DNA of 64,000 nt from Corynebacterium endometrii (GTDB taxonomy: Bacteria > Actinomycetota > Actinomycetes > Mycobacteriales > Mycobacteriaceae), in contig NZ_CP039247.1 of assembly GCF_004795735.1 (NCBI RefSeq), forward strand, positions 2,170,001-2,234,000, in the 5' to 3' direction. The notes under the pieces are model-generated. The model was not told the DNA's origin and made no database searches. It saw nothing but the letters and a program-made list of their open reading frames with translations. This document shows positions 17,568-28,100 of the stretch, piece after piece (the first letter of the stretch is position 1; every line of letters starts with the position of its first letter). The translations under genes were made by a program, and so were the position numbers.

Positions 17568-20154
17568 GAGCGTTGCCGTCTTTCTTTGCGTCGGTACCGT
17601 CGCCGTAGCGGTCCCAACCTGGATGAGCTGCGTATGGATTCTTTGACGTATCGCCGCTGATCGGCGGGGCCCAGTCATTGGAGGACGGTTCCGGCTTGTG
17701 GTGGCGGCCGCGAACCTCACCCGTAACCCGCGGAATCTCCTGGGTATTTTCGGCGTCCTGCGCGCTAGCGCCGCGAGAAGTTTGATCCGCGGGCGCCTGC
17801 GATGGGGCGGAGCCCTCCGTGCGGTACTCCCGGGAGGCCTCCGGCGCGGCCGCATCGGAGTAGCCCTCCCCGGCGCGCTCAGACTCCACGGACGGGTCAA
17901 CCTCTGCCGGTTGGCCCGGCGCGGCCGGGGTCTCCAGCTGCGGCGCGGACTCCGTTTCATTCCCTGGGGTCTGAGGGGTGCGCCAGGCGTTTGCAAGCTC
18001 CTGATTTTCCTGAGTTTTATCCTCACGCGGCGTTGGCTCGGCGGGCTCTGCGGCCGGCTTCGCATCGCCTACATAGTCGCCGGCGTGCTGGCCAAAGTTA
18101 AAGCCAATCTCCTCGCCCGCGGGCAGGGGCTTGCCGGTGCGCTCCGCCTCCTCGCGGCGGGCGCGCGCGGCGCGCGTGGCGTCCAGCAAGGTCATGCGCT
18201 TAGGCAGTTCCTCGCCGCGCTCCTTGGCCAGCTCGATGGGCGTCTTGACCGGTTCGCGGCCGGCCTGGCGCGGGAAGCGCTCATCCTCATTGGGGAAGAC
18301 GTCAAAGGACTCGCGCGGCTCGATGCCGTCAAAGATGGCCTCAAGGTCCGGGCGGCGCAGGGTCTCCTTCTCAAGCAGCTCGGTGGCCAGCTTGTCCAGG
18401 TAGTCACGGTTGTCCGCCAGGATGTCATAGGCCTGCTGATGGGCGGAGTTGAGCAGGTAGTGAAGCTGCTCATCGATGCGCGCGGCCACGGCGTCAGACA
18501 TCTCAATGACGCCACCGCCGCCACCGCCGTGGCCGAACGGATCGCCCTGCTCCTGGCCGTACTTGACGGTCCCCAGGTCTGGGCTAAAGCCGTATTCGGT
18601 GAGCATGGCGCGGGCTATCTTGGTGGCGTTTTCAATGTCTGATGAAGCGCCGGTGGTGGGCGCGCCGAAGACCAGTTCCTCCGCGGCGCGTCCGCCCATG
18701 GCGAATACCAGGCGGGCAAAGAGCTCGTCGCGGGTGTACATGCCCTTGTCATCTTCCTGGGCGGTCATGGCGTGGCCGCCGGTGCGGCCGCGGGCCAGGA
18801 TGGTCACCTTGTAGACGCGCTCGATGTCTTTGAGCGCCCATGCGGCGAGAGTGTGGCCGCCCTCGTGGTAGGCCGTGACCTTCTTTTCATGCTCGGAGAT
18901 CACCTTGGACTGGCGGCGCGGGCCGCCAACCACGCGGTCTGTGGCTTCTTCCAGCGCGTCCGCGGTAATCACGTTGCCGCCGATGCGCGCGGTCAGCAGC
19001 GCGGCCTCGTTGAGCACGTTGGCCAGGTCGGCGCCGGACATGCCGGCGGTGCGCTTGGCCAGCTGGGTCACGTCGACGTCCTTGCCCAGCGGCTTGTCCT
19101 TGGAGTGGACCTTAAGGATTTGCTCGCGGCCGGCCAGATCGGGGTTGGTCACCGGGATCTGGCGGTCGAAGCGGCCGGGGCGCAGCAGCGCCGGATCCAG
19201 GATGTCAGGCCGGTTGGTGGCGGCGATGAGGATAACGCCCTCGCGGTCACCGAAGCCGTCCATCTCCACGAGCAGCTGGTTGAGGGTCTGCTCACGCTCA
19301 TCGTGGCCGCCGCCCATGCCGGAGCCGCGCTGGCGGCCCACGGCGTCAATCTCATCGACAAAGATGATGCACGGGCTGTTTTCCTTGGCCTGCTTGAACA
19401 GGTCACGCACGCGGGAGGCGCCCACGCCCACGAACATCTCAACGAAGTCAGAGCCGGAGATGGAGAAGAACGGCACGCCCGCCTCGCCGGCGACCGCGCG
19501 AGCCAGCAGGGTCTTACCGGTGCCCGGAGGACCGTAGAGCAGCACGCCGCGCGGGATCTTGGCGCCCAGCTCGTGGTAGCGGGTTGGATCCTCTAGGAAG
19601 TCCTTAATCTCGTGGAGTTCCTCCACCGCCTCATCCGCGCCGGCCACGTCCGCGAACGTGTTGGTTGGCATGTCCTTGGTCAGTTCCTTGGCGCGGGAAC
19701 CGCCGATGCCAAACATTCCGCCGGCGCCCTGCTGCATGCGGGACATGAAGAAGAACAGCAGGGCGAAGACGATGAGCATCGGCAGCAGGAAGCCCAGCAT
19801 GGACGCCAGGAAGGACTCCTGGGTCACGTTGGTCTGGTACTTATCCGCGCCGGAATCCTTAACCGCGTTGAAGATCTGCTCGGAGGCGCGGGCAGGGTAT
19901 TTGGCGATGACCTCTTCAACGCCTTCCTGCTCCTCAACCGTGATGGGCTCACGCAGCTGCAGGCGCACCTGCTGCTCGCGATCATCAATCTGCGCCTCTG
20001 CGACGTTGCGGTCAGTCAGCTGCTCCAAGGCAACGGACGTGTCCACCCGCTGGAAGGAGCGGGAATCATCCGAAAAGAAGGTAAACGCGTAGAGGGCGAT
20101 CAGGACAAGGGCGGCGATGCCGCCGTAGCGGAGGATGTTTTTGTTCTTCATCAC
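17560..20154 (-). CDS. ftsH: ATP-dependent zinc metalloprotease FtsH
   Basis: 864 residues. Two membrane helices (about 10-27 and 116-138) bracket a small external domain. The AAA+ module has Walker A GPPGTGKT (208-215), Walker [10 protein letters not shown] and the SRH region [18 protein letters not shown]. The protease zinc site is HEGGH (430-434). It degrades misfolded membrane and regulatory proteins. From about residue 660 there is a long Glu/Pro/Ala-rich disordered tail, longer than in E. coli FtsH. The start is GTG 20154 or ATG 20151; neither has a clear ribosome site. It lies 9 bases after hpt. Confidence 0.97.
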   Translation of the reverse strand: MMKNKNILRYGGIAALVLIALYAFTFFSDDSRSFQRVDTSVALEQLTDRNVAEAQIDDREQQVRLQLREPITVEEQEGVEEVIAKYPARASEQIFNAVKDSGADKYQTNVTQESFLASMLGFLLPMLIVFALLFFFMSRMQQGAGGMFGIGGSRAKELTKDMPTNTFADVAGADEAVEELHEIKDFLEDPTRYHELGAKIPRGVLLYGPPGTGKTLLARAVAGEAGVPFFSISGSDFVEMFVGVGASRVRDLFKQAKENSPCIIFVDEIDAVGRQRGSGMGGGHDEREQTLNQLLVEMDGFGDREGVILIAATNRPDILDPALLRPGRFDRQIPVTNPDLAGREQILKVHSKDKPLGKDVDVTQLAKRTAGMSGADLANVLNEAALLTARIGGNVITADALEEATDRVVGGPRRQSKVISEHEKKVTAYHEGGHTLAAWALKDIERVYKVTILARGRTGGHAMTAQEDDKGMYTRDELFARLVFAMGGRAAEELVFGAPTTGASSDIENATKIARAMLTEYGFSPDLGTVKYGQEQGDPFGHGGGGGGVIEMSDAVAARIDEQLHYLLNSAHQQAYDILADNRDYLDKLATELLEKETLRRPDLEAIFDGIEPRESFDVFPNEDERFPRQAGREPVKTPIELAKERGEELPKRMTLLDATRAARARREEAERTGKPLPAGEEIGFNFGQHAGDYVGDAKPAAEPAEPTPREDKTQENQELANAWRTPQTPGNETESAPQLETPAAPGQPAEVDPSVESERAGEGYSDAAAPEASREYRTEGSAPSQAPADQTSRGASAQDAENTQEIPRVTGEVRGRHHKPEPSSNDWAPPISGDTSKNPYAAHPGWDRYGDGTDAKKDGNAHD

Positions 20155-20163
20155 CCCGTGATT

Positions 20164-20757
20164 CTAGTTGTTGCTATAGACATCCGGGTGAAGGGTGCCC
20201 ACGTATGGCAGGTCCCGGTAGCGCTCCGCATAGTCAAGACCGTATCCAATGACAAACTCATTGGGGATGTCAAAGCCCACTTCTAGCAGGTCAATGTCCG
20301 CTTTTACCACCTCGGGCTTGCGCAGCAAGGTGATCACTTCCAGCGAACGAGGATTACGGTTGCGCAGGTTGCGCATCAACCACGAAAGGGTCAAACCGGA
20401 GTCGATGATGTCCTCCACGATGAGGACGTCGCGGCCCTCAATCTCACGGTCCAGGTCCTTTAGGATGCGCACCACGCCGGAGGACGTGGTGGAGTTGCCG
20501 TAGGAGGACACGGCCATGAACTCCACCTCGGACGGGATGGACAGCTTGCGCGCAAAGTCGGTCACGAAGTACACGGCACCCTTGAGCACGCAGATGATGA
20601 TCAGATCCTGCTCGGTGTCCTTGTAGTGCTCCGAAGCCTTGTCAGCCAGCTCCTGGATGCGGGAGTTCAACTCATCTTCGGAGATGAGGATGGCTTCAAT
20701 GTCATTCCCGTAGCGGTTGGCGGGAACGTCAAAGTTCTTCTTATCGTGCAAAGCCAT
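20164..20757 (-). CDS. hpt: Hypoxanthine phosphoribosyltransferase
   Basis: 197 residues; salvages hypoxanthine (and guanine) to IMP/GMP with PRPP. The PRPP-binding loop is [15 protein letters not shown], the pyrophosphate loop is [20 protein letters not shown] ([11 protein letters not shown]), and [21 protein letters not shown] is the C-terminal base-binding region. ATG 20757. It lies 164 bases after tilS and just before ftsH, the usual actinobacterial order. Confidence 0.95.
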   Translation of the reverse strand: MALHDKKNFDVPANRYGNDIEAILISEDELNSRIQELADKASEHYKDTEQDLIIICVLKGAVYFVTDFARKLSIPSEVEFMAVSSYGNSTTSSGVVRILKDLDREIEGRDVLIVEDIIDSGLTLSWLMRNLRNRNPRSLEVITLLRKPEVVKADIDLLEVGFDIPNEFVIGYGLDYAERYRDLPYVGTLHPDVYSNN

Positions 20758-20921
20758 GGTCTATCCAAGCTCTTTCTGTGTTGCAATGGGGGATTGGGGT
20801 TTCAATCCATGCCAAGTTTGCCACCTTCGCGGCGTTCATCCAACCGCTTAAGCCCACAAGGCCCGCCCCAGGTGTGCCCCGTGGGCGCCACGGCGCCTTA
20901 AGGTTGGCGTTTAAGCTCCGG

Positions 20922-21857
20922 TCACGCCCCTTCGATGCGAAGGTGTCCGTCCACCCGGCGTACCTGTACCCGCCCCTGCCGGGCGGTGGGGTCCTCCGCG
21001 GAGACGGCCACCGGCCCCTGGCCCCGCCACGAGGTGCACAGCGCGGCGATGGCCTCCACCGCCGCCGTGGTCACCAGCACGCCGTGGCCGCGCAGCCACA
21101 GGCCAATCGCGCGGCGCCGGACCGCCGGCTCCATCCCCGCCAGCACCGCGCAATCATCGCTGACGGCGCCGGGCTGCAGGGCCGCGTTGTCCTCGACCAG
21201 CTTGCCCGCCGCCTGCGCGAGCGCCGGGACCGCGTCGCCGCCAATGAGCTCCCCCAGCCGCGGGATGACCTCCTTGCGCAGGGCCACGCGCAGGAAGTCC
21301 ACGCGTTCGTTGTGCGGGTCCCGCCACGGTTCCAAGCCCAGCTCCGCGCACGCCCCTGCGGTATCCGCCCGGCGCACCCCCAGCAGCGGGCGCACCACGG
21401 CGGCACCCTCGATTACGGCCCGCGGGGCCAGGCCCGCCGCCTGCCCGCGCAGCGCGCTGAGCAGGAGGGTCTCGCCGGCGTCGTCGGCGGTGTGGGCGAT
21501 GAAGACCTCCCTGCCCGCGGCCGCATCCCGCAAGGCGGCGTAGCGGACCCGGCGCGCGGCGGCCTCCATGGAGCCGCGTGCAGGCACCTCCACGGAAATC
21601 ACGCGGGCGGTGGCCCCCAGCGCGCGGGCGGTGGCCGCCGCGGCGTTCGCCACCGCGTCCGAGCCCTCCTGCAGGCCGTGATCCACCACCAACGCCTCCA
21701 CCTCGGCGCCCTCCGCGCTAAGCGCCGCGCACAGGGCCAGCGAGTCCGCGCCGCCGGAAAGCCCCACGGTGACGGGTTGGCCGTTCAGGTAGGGGCGCAC
21801 CGCCACGCGGCAGGCCAAAAAGTGCGGGCTGGTCCTGGGCCAAAAGGGGTAAACCAT
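20922..21857 (-). CDS. tilS: tRNA(Ile)-lysidine synthase
   Basis: 311 residues; an N-type ATP pyrophosphatase that converts C34 of the tRNA-Ile CAU anticodon to lysidine with ATP and lysine. The P-loop VGLSGGADSLAL and the VDHGLQEGS and HTADDAGETLLL segments are diagnostic; the family usually has HNADDQAET-like text, so the Asn/Gln changes here are mild. The protein is short, lacking a long C-terminal domain, as in many actinobacteria. It begins 6 bases after dacB. Confidence 0.92.
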   Translation of the reverse strand: MVYPFWPRTSPHFLACRVAVRPYLNGQPVTVGLSGGADSLALCAALSAEGAEVEALVVDHGLQEGSDAVANAAAATARALGATARVISVEVPARGSMEAAARRVRYAALRDAAAGREVFIAHTADDAGETLLLSALRGQAAGLAPRAVIEGAAVVRPLLGVRRADTAGACAELGLEPWRDPHNERVDFLRVALRKEVIPRLGELIGGDAVPALAQAAGKLVEDNAALQPGAVSDDCAVLAGMEPAVRRRAIGLWLRGHGVLVTTAAVEAIAALCTSWRGQGPVAVSAEDPTARQGRVQVRRVDGHLRIEGA

Positions 21858-21863
21858 GGGCGG

Positions 21864-23153
21864 CTAGAACTCCGTGAGGGCGCTGGCTAGGGCGTCCTGG
21901 GCCACGCGGGTGGAGAGCAAGTCCCCGGCGTCATTGACCAGAAATGAGAACGCATAGACGTGCCCGGATTTGCCCACCGCGGTGCCCACCAGGGCGGATA
22001 CCCCGGTCAGCGAGCCGGTCTTGGCGCGCACGTAGCCCTTGCCGGACTGGGTGGAATAGCGGGTGGCCAGGGTGCCCTCGCCGCCGGCCACGGGCAGGTA
22101 GCCCAGCAGGGGGCGCAGGGACTCATCCGTCACCGCCCGGGAAACCACACTGGTCAGCAGCGCCGGGGTGATGCGGTTGTTGGTGCTTAGCCCGGAATTA
22201 TCGGAAAGCACGGTAGCTTCCGTATCAAAGCCTGCGCGCGCCAAGGTCTCCAGGGTGGCCCGCGTGGCTCCGGCAAAAGAGGGCTCCGCGCCTTGGGCGG
22301 CGGCCACCTCGCGGCCGATGGCCTCCGCGGCCACGTTGTCAGAATGCTTAACCATCTGCTGCATCCGCTGGGCCAGCGGCGCGGATTGGGTGCTGGCCAC
22401 CACCTCCGCTCCCCCCGGCGCCGGGGCAAGGCCCGCGGTCTGCGCGCCGAGGCGCTGGGCCAACAGGTTGGCCACGTCCAAGGCCGGGGCGTGGCTGCGC
22501 GGCAGGTCCCCCTCGGTGCCGCCCAGGCGGCCGCCGTACGCCATGGCCGGTTCCATGGGCGCCACGTATCCGCCATCAACGTTGTCCGGGTCCCAGGCCG
22601 GCGCCTGGGTGTTACCGGACCACAGGCCGGTATCGATGTAGACCGCACTCGCTCCGCCGGCCGCGGTGATTTGCTCCGCGAGGTCATCGAGCTGCTCGTG
22701 CGTCATCCAGGTATCGCCGGCGGCCTTAATCACCACGGTGCCGTCCTGGGGGCCGCGGACTACCTCGGTGTTAACGCGCGCGCCCGTATCCAGGCTCAGG
22801 ATGGCCGCCGCGGTGGTCAGGATCTTGGTCGCGGACGCCGGGACCGCCGGGGTACCCGCCTCGCGCTCCCACACCACATCGCCGGTGGTGGTGTCAATGA
22901 CCTGCCCGCCTAGCGTGCCCAGCGCGGCGTCCCGCGCCAGGTTATCCAGGCGCGCCGAAAGGGCCTCCGCGTCGGGGGCGCCACCCGCGGCGAGCGGCAC
23001 CATGACGGGTTTGGCGTGGGCCACGGTTGGGGCCGGATCATGCGTGAGGTTGCCGTTTATGTCCTGCACGGCCACGCCCAGGGTGGCCAGGCCAGCCACC
23101 GCGGCGGCGGTCACTACGGAGGCCGCGGTCCACCACACATGTTTGCTTTTCAT
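21864..23153 (-). CDS. dacB: D-alanyl-D-alanine carboxypeptidase/endopeptidase (PBP4 type)
   Basis: 429 residues, exported: an N-terminal hydrophobic helix (about 8-30) acts as signal or anchor. The penicillin-binding motifs are all present: SATK (in VPASATKILTTAA), SDN (VKHSDNVAAEAIG) and KTG (RAKTGSLTGVSALVG). This class-C PBP trims or cleaves peptidoglycan cross-links outside the membrane. It heads the leftward operon dacB-tilS-hpt-ftsH-fol and diverges from ppa across only 83 bases, as in M. tuberculosis. Confidence 0.92.
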   Translation of the reverse strand: MKSKHVWWTAASVVTAAAVAGLATLGVAVQDINGNLTHDPAPTVAHAKPVMVPLAAGGAPDAEALSARLDNLARDAALGTLGGQVIDTTTGDVVWEREAGTPAVPASATKILTTAAAILSLDTGARVNTEVVRGPQDGTVVIKAAGDTWMTHEQLDDLAEQITAAGGASAVYIDTGLWSGNTQAPAWDPDNVDGGYVAPMEPAMAYGGRLGGTEGDLPRSHAPALDVANLLAQRLGAQTAGLAPAPGGAEVVASTQSAPLAQRMQQMVKHSDNVAAEAIGREVAAAQGAEPSFAGATRATLETLARAGFDTEATVLSDNSGLSTNNRITPALLTSVVSRAVTDESLRPLLGYLPVAGGEGTLATRYSTQSGKGYVRAKTGSLTGVSALVGTAVGKSGHVYAFSFLVNDAGDLLSTRVAQDALASALTEF

Positions 23154-23236
23154 GGTGCTTCACCCTACACCGAGTTGTGTGAGGGGTATGCTTGTAGGAG
23201 ATTTTTCAAAGAACGCTCTATATGGAGGATTATTTC

Positions 23237-23713
23237 GTGAACGTTGATGTAACCATCGAAATCCCAAAGGGTTCCCGCAACAAGTACGAGGTGGACCACG
23301 AGACCGGCAAGCTCTACCTGGACCGCTACCTGTTTACGCCAATGGCGTACCCGGCTGACTACGGTTTCATTGACGAGACCCTCGCCGAGGACGGCGACCC
23401 AATGGACGCGCTGGTCATCCTTCCGGAGCCTGTCATCCCGGGCGCTACCGTCCGCGCGCGCATCGTTGGCGTGTTCAAGATGACCGATGAGGCCGGTGGC
23501 GATGACAAGCTGCTGTGCGTGCTCGATGACCCACGCTTCGATGACTTCCAGGATCTGGAGGACGTCTCTGAGTTCACCCGCGACGAGATTGAGCACTTCT
23601 TCATCCACTACAAGGACCTGGAAAAGGGCAAGGAAGTTCAGGGCTCCGGCTGGGGCACCAAGGAAGAGGCCGTAAAGATCTACCAGGATTCCATCGAGCG
23701 CTACAAGGGCTAA
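23237..23713 (+). CDS. ppa: Inorganic pyrophosphatase
   Basis: 158 residues; hydrolyses PPi to phosphate in the cytoplasm. The catalytic Asp-rich signature is [15 protein letters not shown] ([14 protein letters not shown]), preceded by [15 protein letters not shown] 23237 is preferred: GGAGG at 23224-23228 is 8 bases upstream and the resulting N-terminus ([18 protein letters not shown]) fits the family. ATG 23222 in frame would overlap that box. It is monocistronic, with its own terminator. Confidence 0.95.
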   Translation: MNVDVTIEIPKGSRNKYEVDHETGKLYLDRYLFTPMAYPADYGFIDETLAEDGDPMDALVILPEPVIPGATVRARIVGVFKMTDEAGGDDKLLCVLDDPRFDDFQDLEDVSEFTRDEIEHFFIHYKDLEKGKEVQGSGWGTKEEAVKIYQDSIERYKG

Positions 23714-24015
23714 TCCCCCTCCTTCCCGCCTTCCGCGTAACCCACACCGCTACCCGCATCCCGCTCTAGCCGTGTAAGTTACGCACCGTAAAGCCTAGGG
23801 CTCCGTGCGTGCACGGGGCCCTTTTTGGATCGGCCCCGCGTTTGGGCGGGCGCGAGTTTGTTCCGCAAGCGCTGCCGCCGCCAAAAGGCGCACCAATTCG
23901 GCGCGGCGGCGCGCCCGCCGCCGGCCGGGTTTTTAACGCGGGCGGGTTGCCCCAGGCCCCGCCGGGCCGGCAGGTGGGAAGCGGCTTGCTACATGCGCGA
24001 CCGGGAGGCATTAGA
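23714..24015. other. Intergenic region ppa to rhodanese
   Basis: 302 bases. Apart from the ppa terminator it is very GC-rich with homopolymer-like GC runs; no gene is supported. Open frames through it on both strands have no ribosome site and no recognisable protein. Confidence 0.5.
23797..23826 (+). terminator. Rho-independent terminator of ppa
   Basis: GGGCTCCGTGC pairs with GCACGGGGCCC (one U-G pair) around a very short loop, followed by TTTTT. This is the cleanest rightward terminator in the window. Confidence 0.88.
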
Positions 24016-24318
24016 GTGGGCAGTATGAAAGAAGTAGCAGTAAACGCAGTACCTGAAGGCGCGCAACTGGTTGATGTGCGCGAGGACTTTGAATACGCAG
24101 AGGATCACGCGGCCGGCACGGTCCACATCCCGATGCAGGAGATCCCCGCCCGCGCCGATGAGCTTGATGGCACCAAGGAGATCTACGTCATCTGCAAGGG
24201 CGGCGGGCGCAGCGCCCAGGTGTGCCAGTACCTGGAGCAGTCCCGCGGCTGGGACGTCATCAACGTTGAAGGCGGCACGGACGCCTGGCGCGCCGCCGGC
24301 CTTCCCATGGAGCGCTAA
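24016..24318 (+). CDS. Rhodanese-like sulfurtransferase (single domain)
   Basis: About 100 residues forming one rhodanese domain. The active-site loop is VICKGGGRSAQ with the catalytic cysteine, and the family's LVDVREDFEYAEDHAAGTVHIPM and NVEGGTDAWRAAGLP are intact. It moves sulfane sulfur to an unknown acceptor in the cytoplasm. GTG 24016 is preferred because GGGAGG (24003-24008) is 7 bases upstream; ATG 24025 is the alternative. It stands alone between ppa and the MarR gene. Confidence 0.88.
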   Translation: MGSMKEVAVNAVPEGAQLVDVREDFEYAEDHAAGTVHIPMQEIPARADELDGTKEIYVICKGGGRSAQVCQYLEQSRGWDVINVEGGTDAWRAAGLPMER

Positions 24319-24649
24319 CCCACCGGGGTGGCAGGCCCGTGCCGTTACGGGCCATCGAGTGATGCTGAGCATTGACTAAACATCCACCCTCGGCGAACCA
24401 TGGGCCACGGCCACGGAGACTGCCACGGGCGGTAGCGGAGAATCCCCGCGGGCGCGGGCGGCTACCGCTATGCTGCGAAACCGCCAATCCTTGGTCCCAT
24501 CCACTGCCCGCGCCCCAACCACTCCGGCGTGCGGCGGTGGCGTAAAACCGGGCGGCAGAAAACCCGGGCGGCGGTGGCATAACGGCCCCATTGATGGGAA
24601 CCCACCCATTATTTAGATATTTAACGTTTGGGCGGTTATTGTCTTAGGC
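24319..24649. other. Intergenic region upstream of the MarR-Pls unit
   Basis: 331 bases. GGCCCGT-N6-ACGGGCC (24334-24353) is a hairpin that may end the rhodanese transcript, although no T-run follows. GCGGTAGC / GCTACCGC (24429-24436 and 24461-24468) is a second inverted repeat. The stretch 24608-24626 (ATTATTTAGATATTTAA) is strikingly AT-rich and near-palindromic, the best candidate promoter/operator for the MarR gene. No gene is seen. Confidence 0.45.
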
Positions 24650-25111
24650 ATGCCTTCGAATGCCAACTCCGCAATCCCCACCCAGCTCCTCGAGTCCCCG
24701 TGCTTCCAGCTGGACCGCCTGCGCCGCCGCACGCGCGATGCCGTTGAGCAGGCGCTGTCCGCAAAGCAGACCACCCTGCGTGAATATTGGGTGCTCACCT
24801 GTTTGGTGGACTCCACGGCTTCGTGCCAATCGGATCTGTCCGCGATTTTGGCGATTGATGCCTCCGATATGGTGCGCCTCATCGATTCCCTGGAGACCCG
24901 CGGATGGGCCAAGCGCGAACGCGATCCAAAGGACCGCCGCCGCCAGATCGTGGCGAGCACCAAGAAAGGCACCAAGGCGCAAAAGGACTTGGCCGCATTG
25001 GTCTCCGAGGCTGAGGAGTCCGCGCTGAATGACTCCACCTCCAAGCAGATGAAACACCTGCGCAAGTTAGCTACCGCCATTCTGGCCGAGCGTGATACGG
25101 CCGACGCTTAA
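24650..25111 (+). CDS. MarR-family transcriptional regulator
   Basis: 153 residues with the winged-helix core of MarR proteins. The recognition-helix region is DLSAILAIDASDMVRLIDSLE, and the wing is GWAKRERDPKDRRRQIVASTKKG. It lies 27 bases upstream of the large synthetase gene on the same strand, with no terminator between, so the two probably share a transcript. A ligand-released repressor of its own operon is the usual MarR logic. A long frame on the opposite strand (24613-25080) is a codon shadow. Confidence 0.9.
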   Translation: MPSNANSAIPTQLLESPCFQLDRLRRRTRDAVEQALSAKQTTLREYWVLTCLVDSTASCQSDLSAILAIDASDMVRLIDSLETRGWAKRERDPKDRRRQIVASTKKGTKAQKDLAALVSEAEESALNDSTSKQMKHLRKLATAILAERDTADA

Positions 25112-25138
25112 AACACTTTAAAAAAGGGGCCCGTCCCA

Positions 25139-28100
25139 ATGAACCAGCCCGTCACTGGTGCACAAGACTGCGCAGGCAAGCACTCCCTTGCCGCCACGCC
25201 GGCGGAATTGGCCGCCGAGGAAGCGGCGTACCGCGCCCAACCCGGCGCCGGCATAATCCACGTCCCCGAGCAGTACCTGCTGGGCGACCAGGCGCCCGCG
25301 CCGCGGACCCTGTGGGATATCATCCGGGATACCGCGCGGCGTTTCCCCGAAGCCGCGGCGATTGATGACGGTGAGATCCTGACCTATGAGGAGCTCATCG
25401 CGGACGTAGAAACCCTGGCGGATAACCTGCGCTCCCTTGGCGTACGCCGCGGTGACCGCGTGGGAATCCGGATGACCTCCGGCCAGCGCAACCTCTACCT
25501 GGCCATCCTGGCCACCATCGCCGCCGGCGCGGCCTACGTGCCGGTTGACGCCGATGACCCGCAGGAACGCGCGGATATGGTCTTCGGTGAGGCGGGAATC
25601 AACGCCGTGTTCACGGATGACGGCTTCCGGATGCTCAAGCCATCTACGGGCCCGGCCGGTGAGCCCACGCTGGAGGACCACGCCTGGATCATCTTTACCT
25701 CCGGATCCACCGGCAAGCCCAAGGGCGTTGCGGTCTCCCACCGCTCCGCCGCGGCGTTCGTGGATGCCGAGGCCCAGATGTTTCTGGCCAATCACCCCTC
25801 CGGCCCGTTGGGGCCGGAGGACCGCGTGCTGGCCGGCCTATCCGTGGCCTTTGACGCCTCCTGTGAGGAGATGTGGCTAGCCTGGGGCCACGGCGCCTGC
25901 CTGGTTCCCGCCCCGCGTTCCTTGGTCCGCTCCGGCATGGACCTTGGCCCGTGGCTGATTCGCCGCGATATCACGGTAGTCTCCACCGTCCCCACCCTGG
26001 CCGGGCTGTGGCCTGCGGAGGCGCTGGATAATATCCGCCTGCTCATCGTTGGCGGTGAGGCGTGCTCCCAGGAGCTGGTCGACCGCCTGGCCACCCCGGA
26101 GCGCGAGATGTGGAATACTTACGGCCCCACGGAGGCCACCGTCGTGGCCTGCGGCCAGCAGTTGCGGCCCGGCGCGCCGGTCTCCATTGGCCTGCCGCTG
26201 TGCGGCTGGGACCTGGTGGTTGTTGACTCAGAGGGCTTCCCGGTGCAACTGGGCCAGGTGGGCGAGTTGGTCATCGGCGGCGTGGGCCTGGCCGAATACC
26301 TGGACGAGGGCAAGGATGCGGAGAAATACGCGCCGCTCACATCCATGGGCTGGCAGCGCGCCTACCGCACCGGTGACCATGTGCGCCTAGAGGAGGACGG
26401 CCTGTACTTCGTGGGGCGTGTGGATGACCAGGTCAAGATTGGCGGGCGCCGCATCGAACTTGGTGAGGTGGAGGCCAATGTGGCCGCGCTTGCCAATGTG
26501 TATAACTCCGCGGTGGCCGTGCAGAAGACCCCGGGCGGTGAATCGGTGCTCGTGGGGTATGTCTCCCTCGAGGATGAAGCCGTGGGGTTTGACCACGAGG
26601 CGGCTTCCGCGCGGCTGGCGGAGACCATGCCGGCGGCCCTGCTTCCCCGCATCTGCGTCCTGGAGGAACTGCCCGTGCGCACCTCCGGCAAGGTGGACAA
26701 GGCCGCCCTGCCGTGGCCGCTGCCCGGAATCGGCGTGGAGGCGGACGGGCTCAATGAGACGGAGGCCTGGCTCGCGGAATTGTGGGTGGACGTCTTGGGC
26801 ATATCCGTCCATGATGACAACGCTGACTTTTTCTCACTCGGGGGAACCTCCCTGGCGGCCGCAACCCTCGTGGGCCGCATCCGTGAGCGCTACCCCACCA
26901 TTGCGGTGCGCGATCTCTATGACCGCCCCCGCCTGGGCTCGCTGGCTGAGCTCATCGACGCGGACACCCGCCCGGCGGCAGAAAAGGCTGAGCCGCGGCG
27001 CGTTGAGCCCGTGCCCGCCCGCGCCCGGGTCTGCCAGGTGATGATCCAAATACCCACCATGACCGTCGCCGCCACGAGTTGGGTGACGTGGCTGCTCACC
27101 GTCTCGAATATCGCCGCGGCCAGCGGAGTGGACTGGGCCGTTACCACGCCGTGGTGGCTTATCTTCGTGCTGATAGTGCTTTTCTGCACGCCGATTGGCC
27201 GCATCCCCTTGGGCGCGTGCGGCGCGCGCGTACTCACCCACGGCATCACCCCGGGTGAATACCGCCGCGGCGGGGTAGCGCACCTGCGGCTGTGGGCCGC
27301 GGAGCGGTGGGCGGATGCCACCGGATCGCGCTCCATCGCGGGCGCAACGTGGGTCAATTACTACGCGCGAATTCTTGGGATTCAGATTGGCAAGGGCGTG
27401 GACTTCCACACCCTGCCGCCCGTGACCGGATTGCTCACCGTGGGTGATTACGCCTCCATTGAGCCGGAGGTGGATCTCTCCGGCTACTGGCTCGATGGGG
27501 ACATCCTTCGCGTGGGCGCCATCGAGATTGGTGAGGGCGCCCGCATTGGCGCGCGCTCAACCCTTTTGCCCGGTGCCCGCGTGGGTGCCAATGCCCATGT
27601 TGAGGCCGGCTCCACGGTCACCGCGGCCAAGAAGGTCAAGGATGGGCAGCGCTGGTCCGGCTCCCCTGCGCAGAAGGTGGGCCGCTCCAAGCACCGCTTC
27701 CCGGATCATCCCCCGGCCCGCCGCGCGTGGTGGGTGCCCATCTACGGCGTTACCTCGGCGCTTTTGGCCGCGCAGCCGTTTATCGCCGTGCTGGTCGGCG
27801 TGCTGGTTACCGTGGGGCTCGTGGCCGGAACCGGCGGAAACGCTTTTATCGGCGCGGTCTTGTTTGCCCCGCTCGGGGCGTTGGTCTCCTTCATCTTCTA
27901 CGCCGCGCAGACGTGGTTGGGCGTGCGCATGCTATCCATCGGCCTACAACCCGGGGTGACCCCCGTGCGCTCCTTTAACGGTTGGCGCATCTGGGCCATC
28001 GAGCGCCTCATGGATGAGGCCCGCACCCAGCTATTTCCCATCTATGCCTCCCAGCTGACCCCGCATTGGTTCCGCTCCCTGGGCGCCACGATTGGCAAGG

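Noticed and set aside
16974..18065. Long version of folE starting near 18065
   Set aside because: The extra 166 residues are Arg/Pro-rich and overlap the ftsH tail in another frame; the known FolE fold starts near 17567.
20758..20921. GCCCAC/GTGGGC dyad in the tilS-hpt gap as a terminator
   Set aside because: The stem is only 6 bp with a loop over 20 bases and no T-run; the genes probably share a transcript.
23809..24015. N-terminal extension of the rhodanese
   Set aside because: Gly/Pro/Arg-rich, includes the ppa terminator, and a good ribosome site is present just before 24016.
24613..25080. 155-codon frame opposite the MarR gene
   Set aside because: Ser/Arg-rich mirror text; the forward frame has a clear winged-helix and correct spacing to the next gene.
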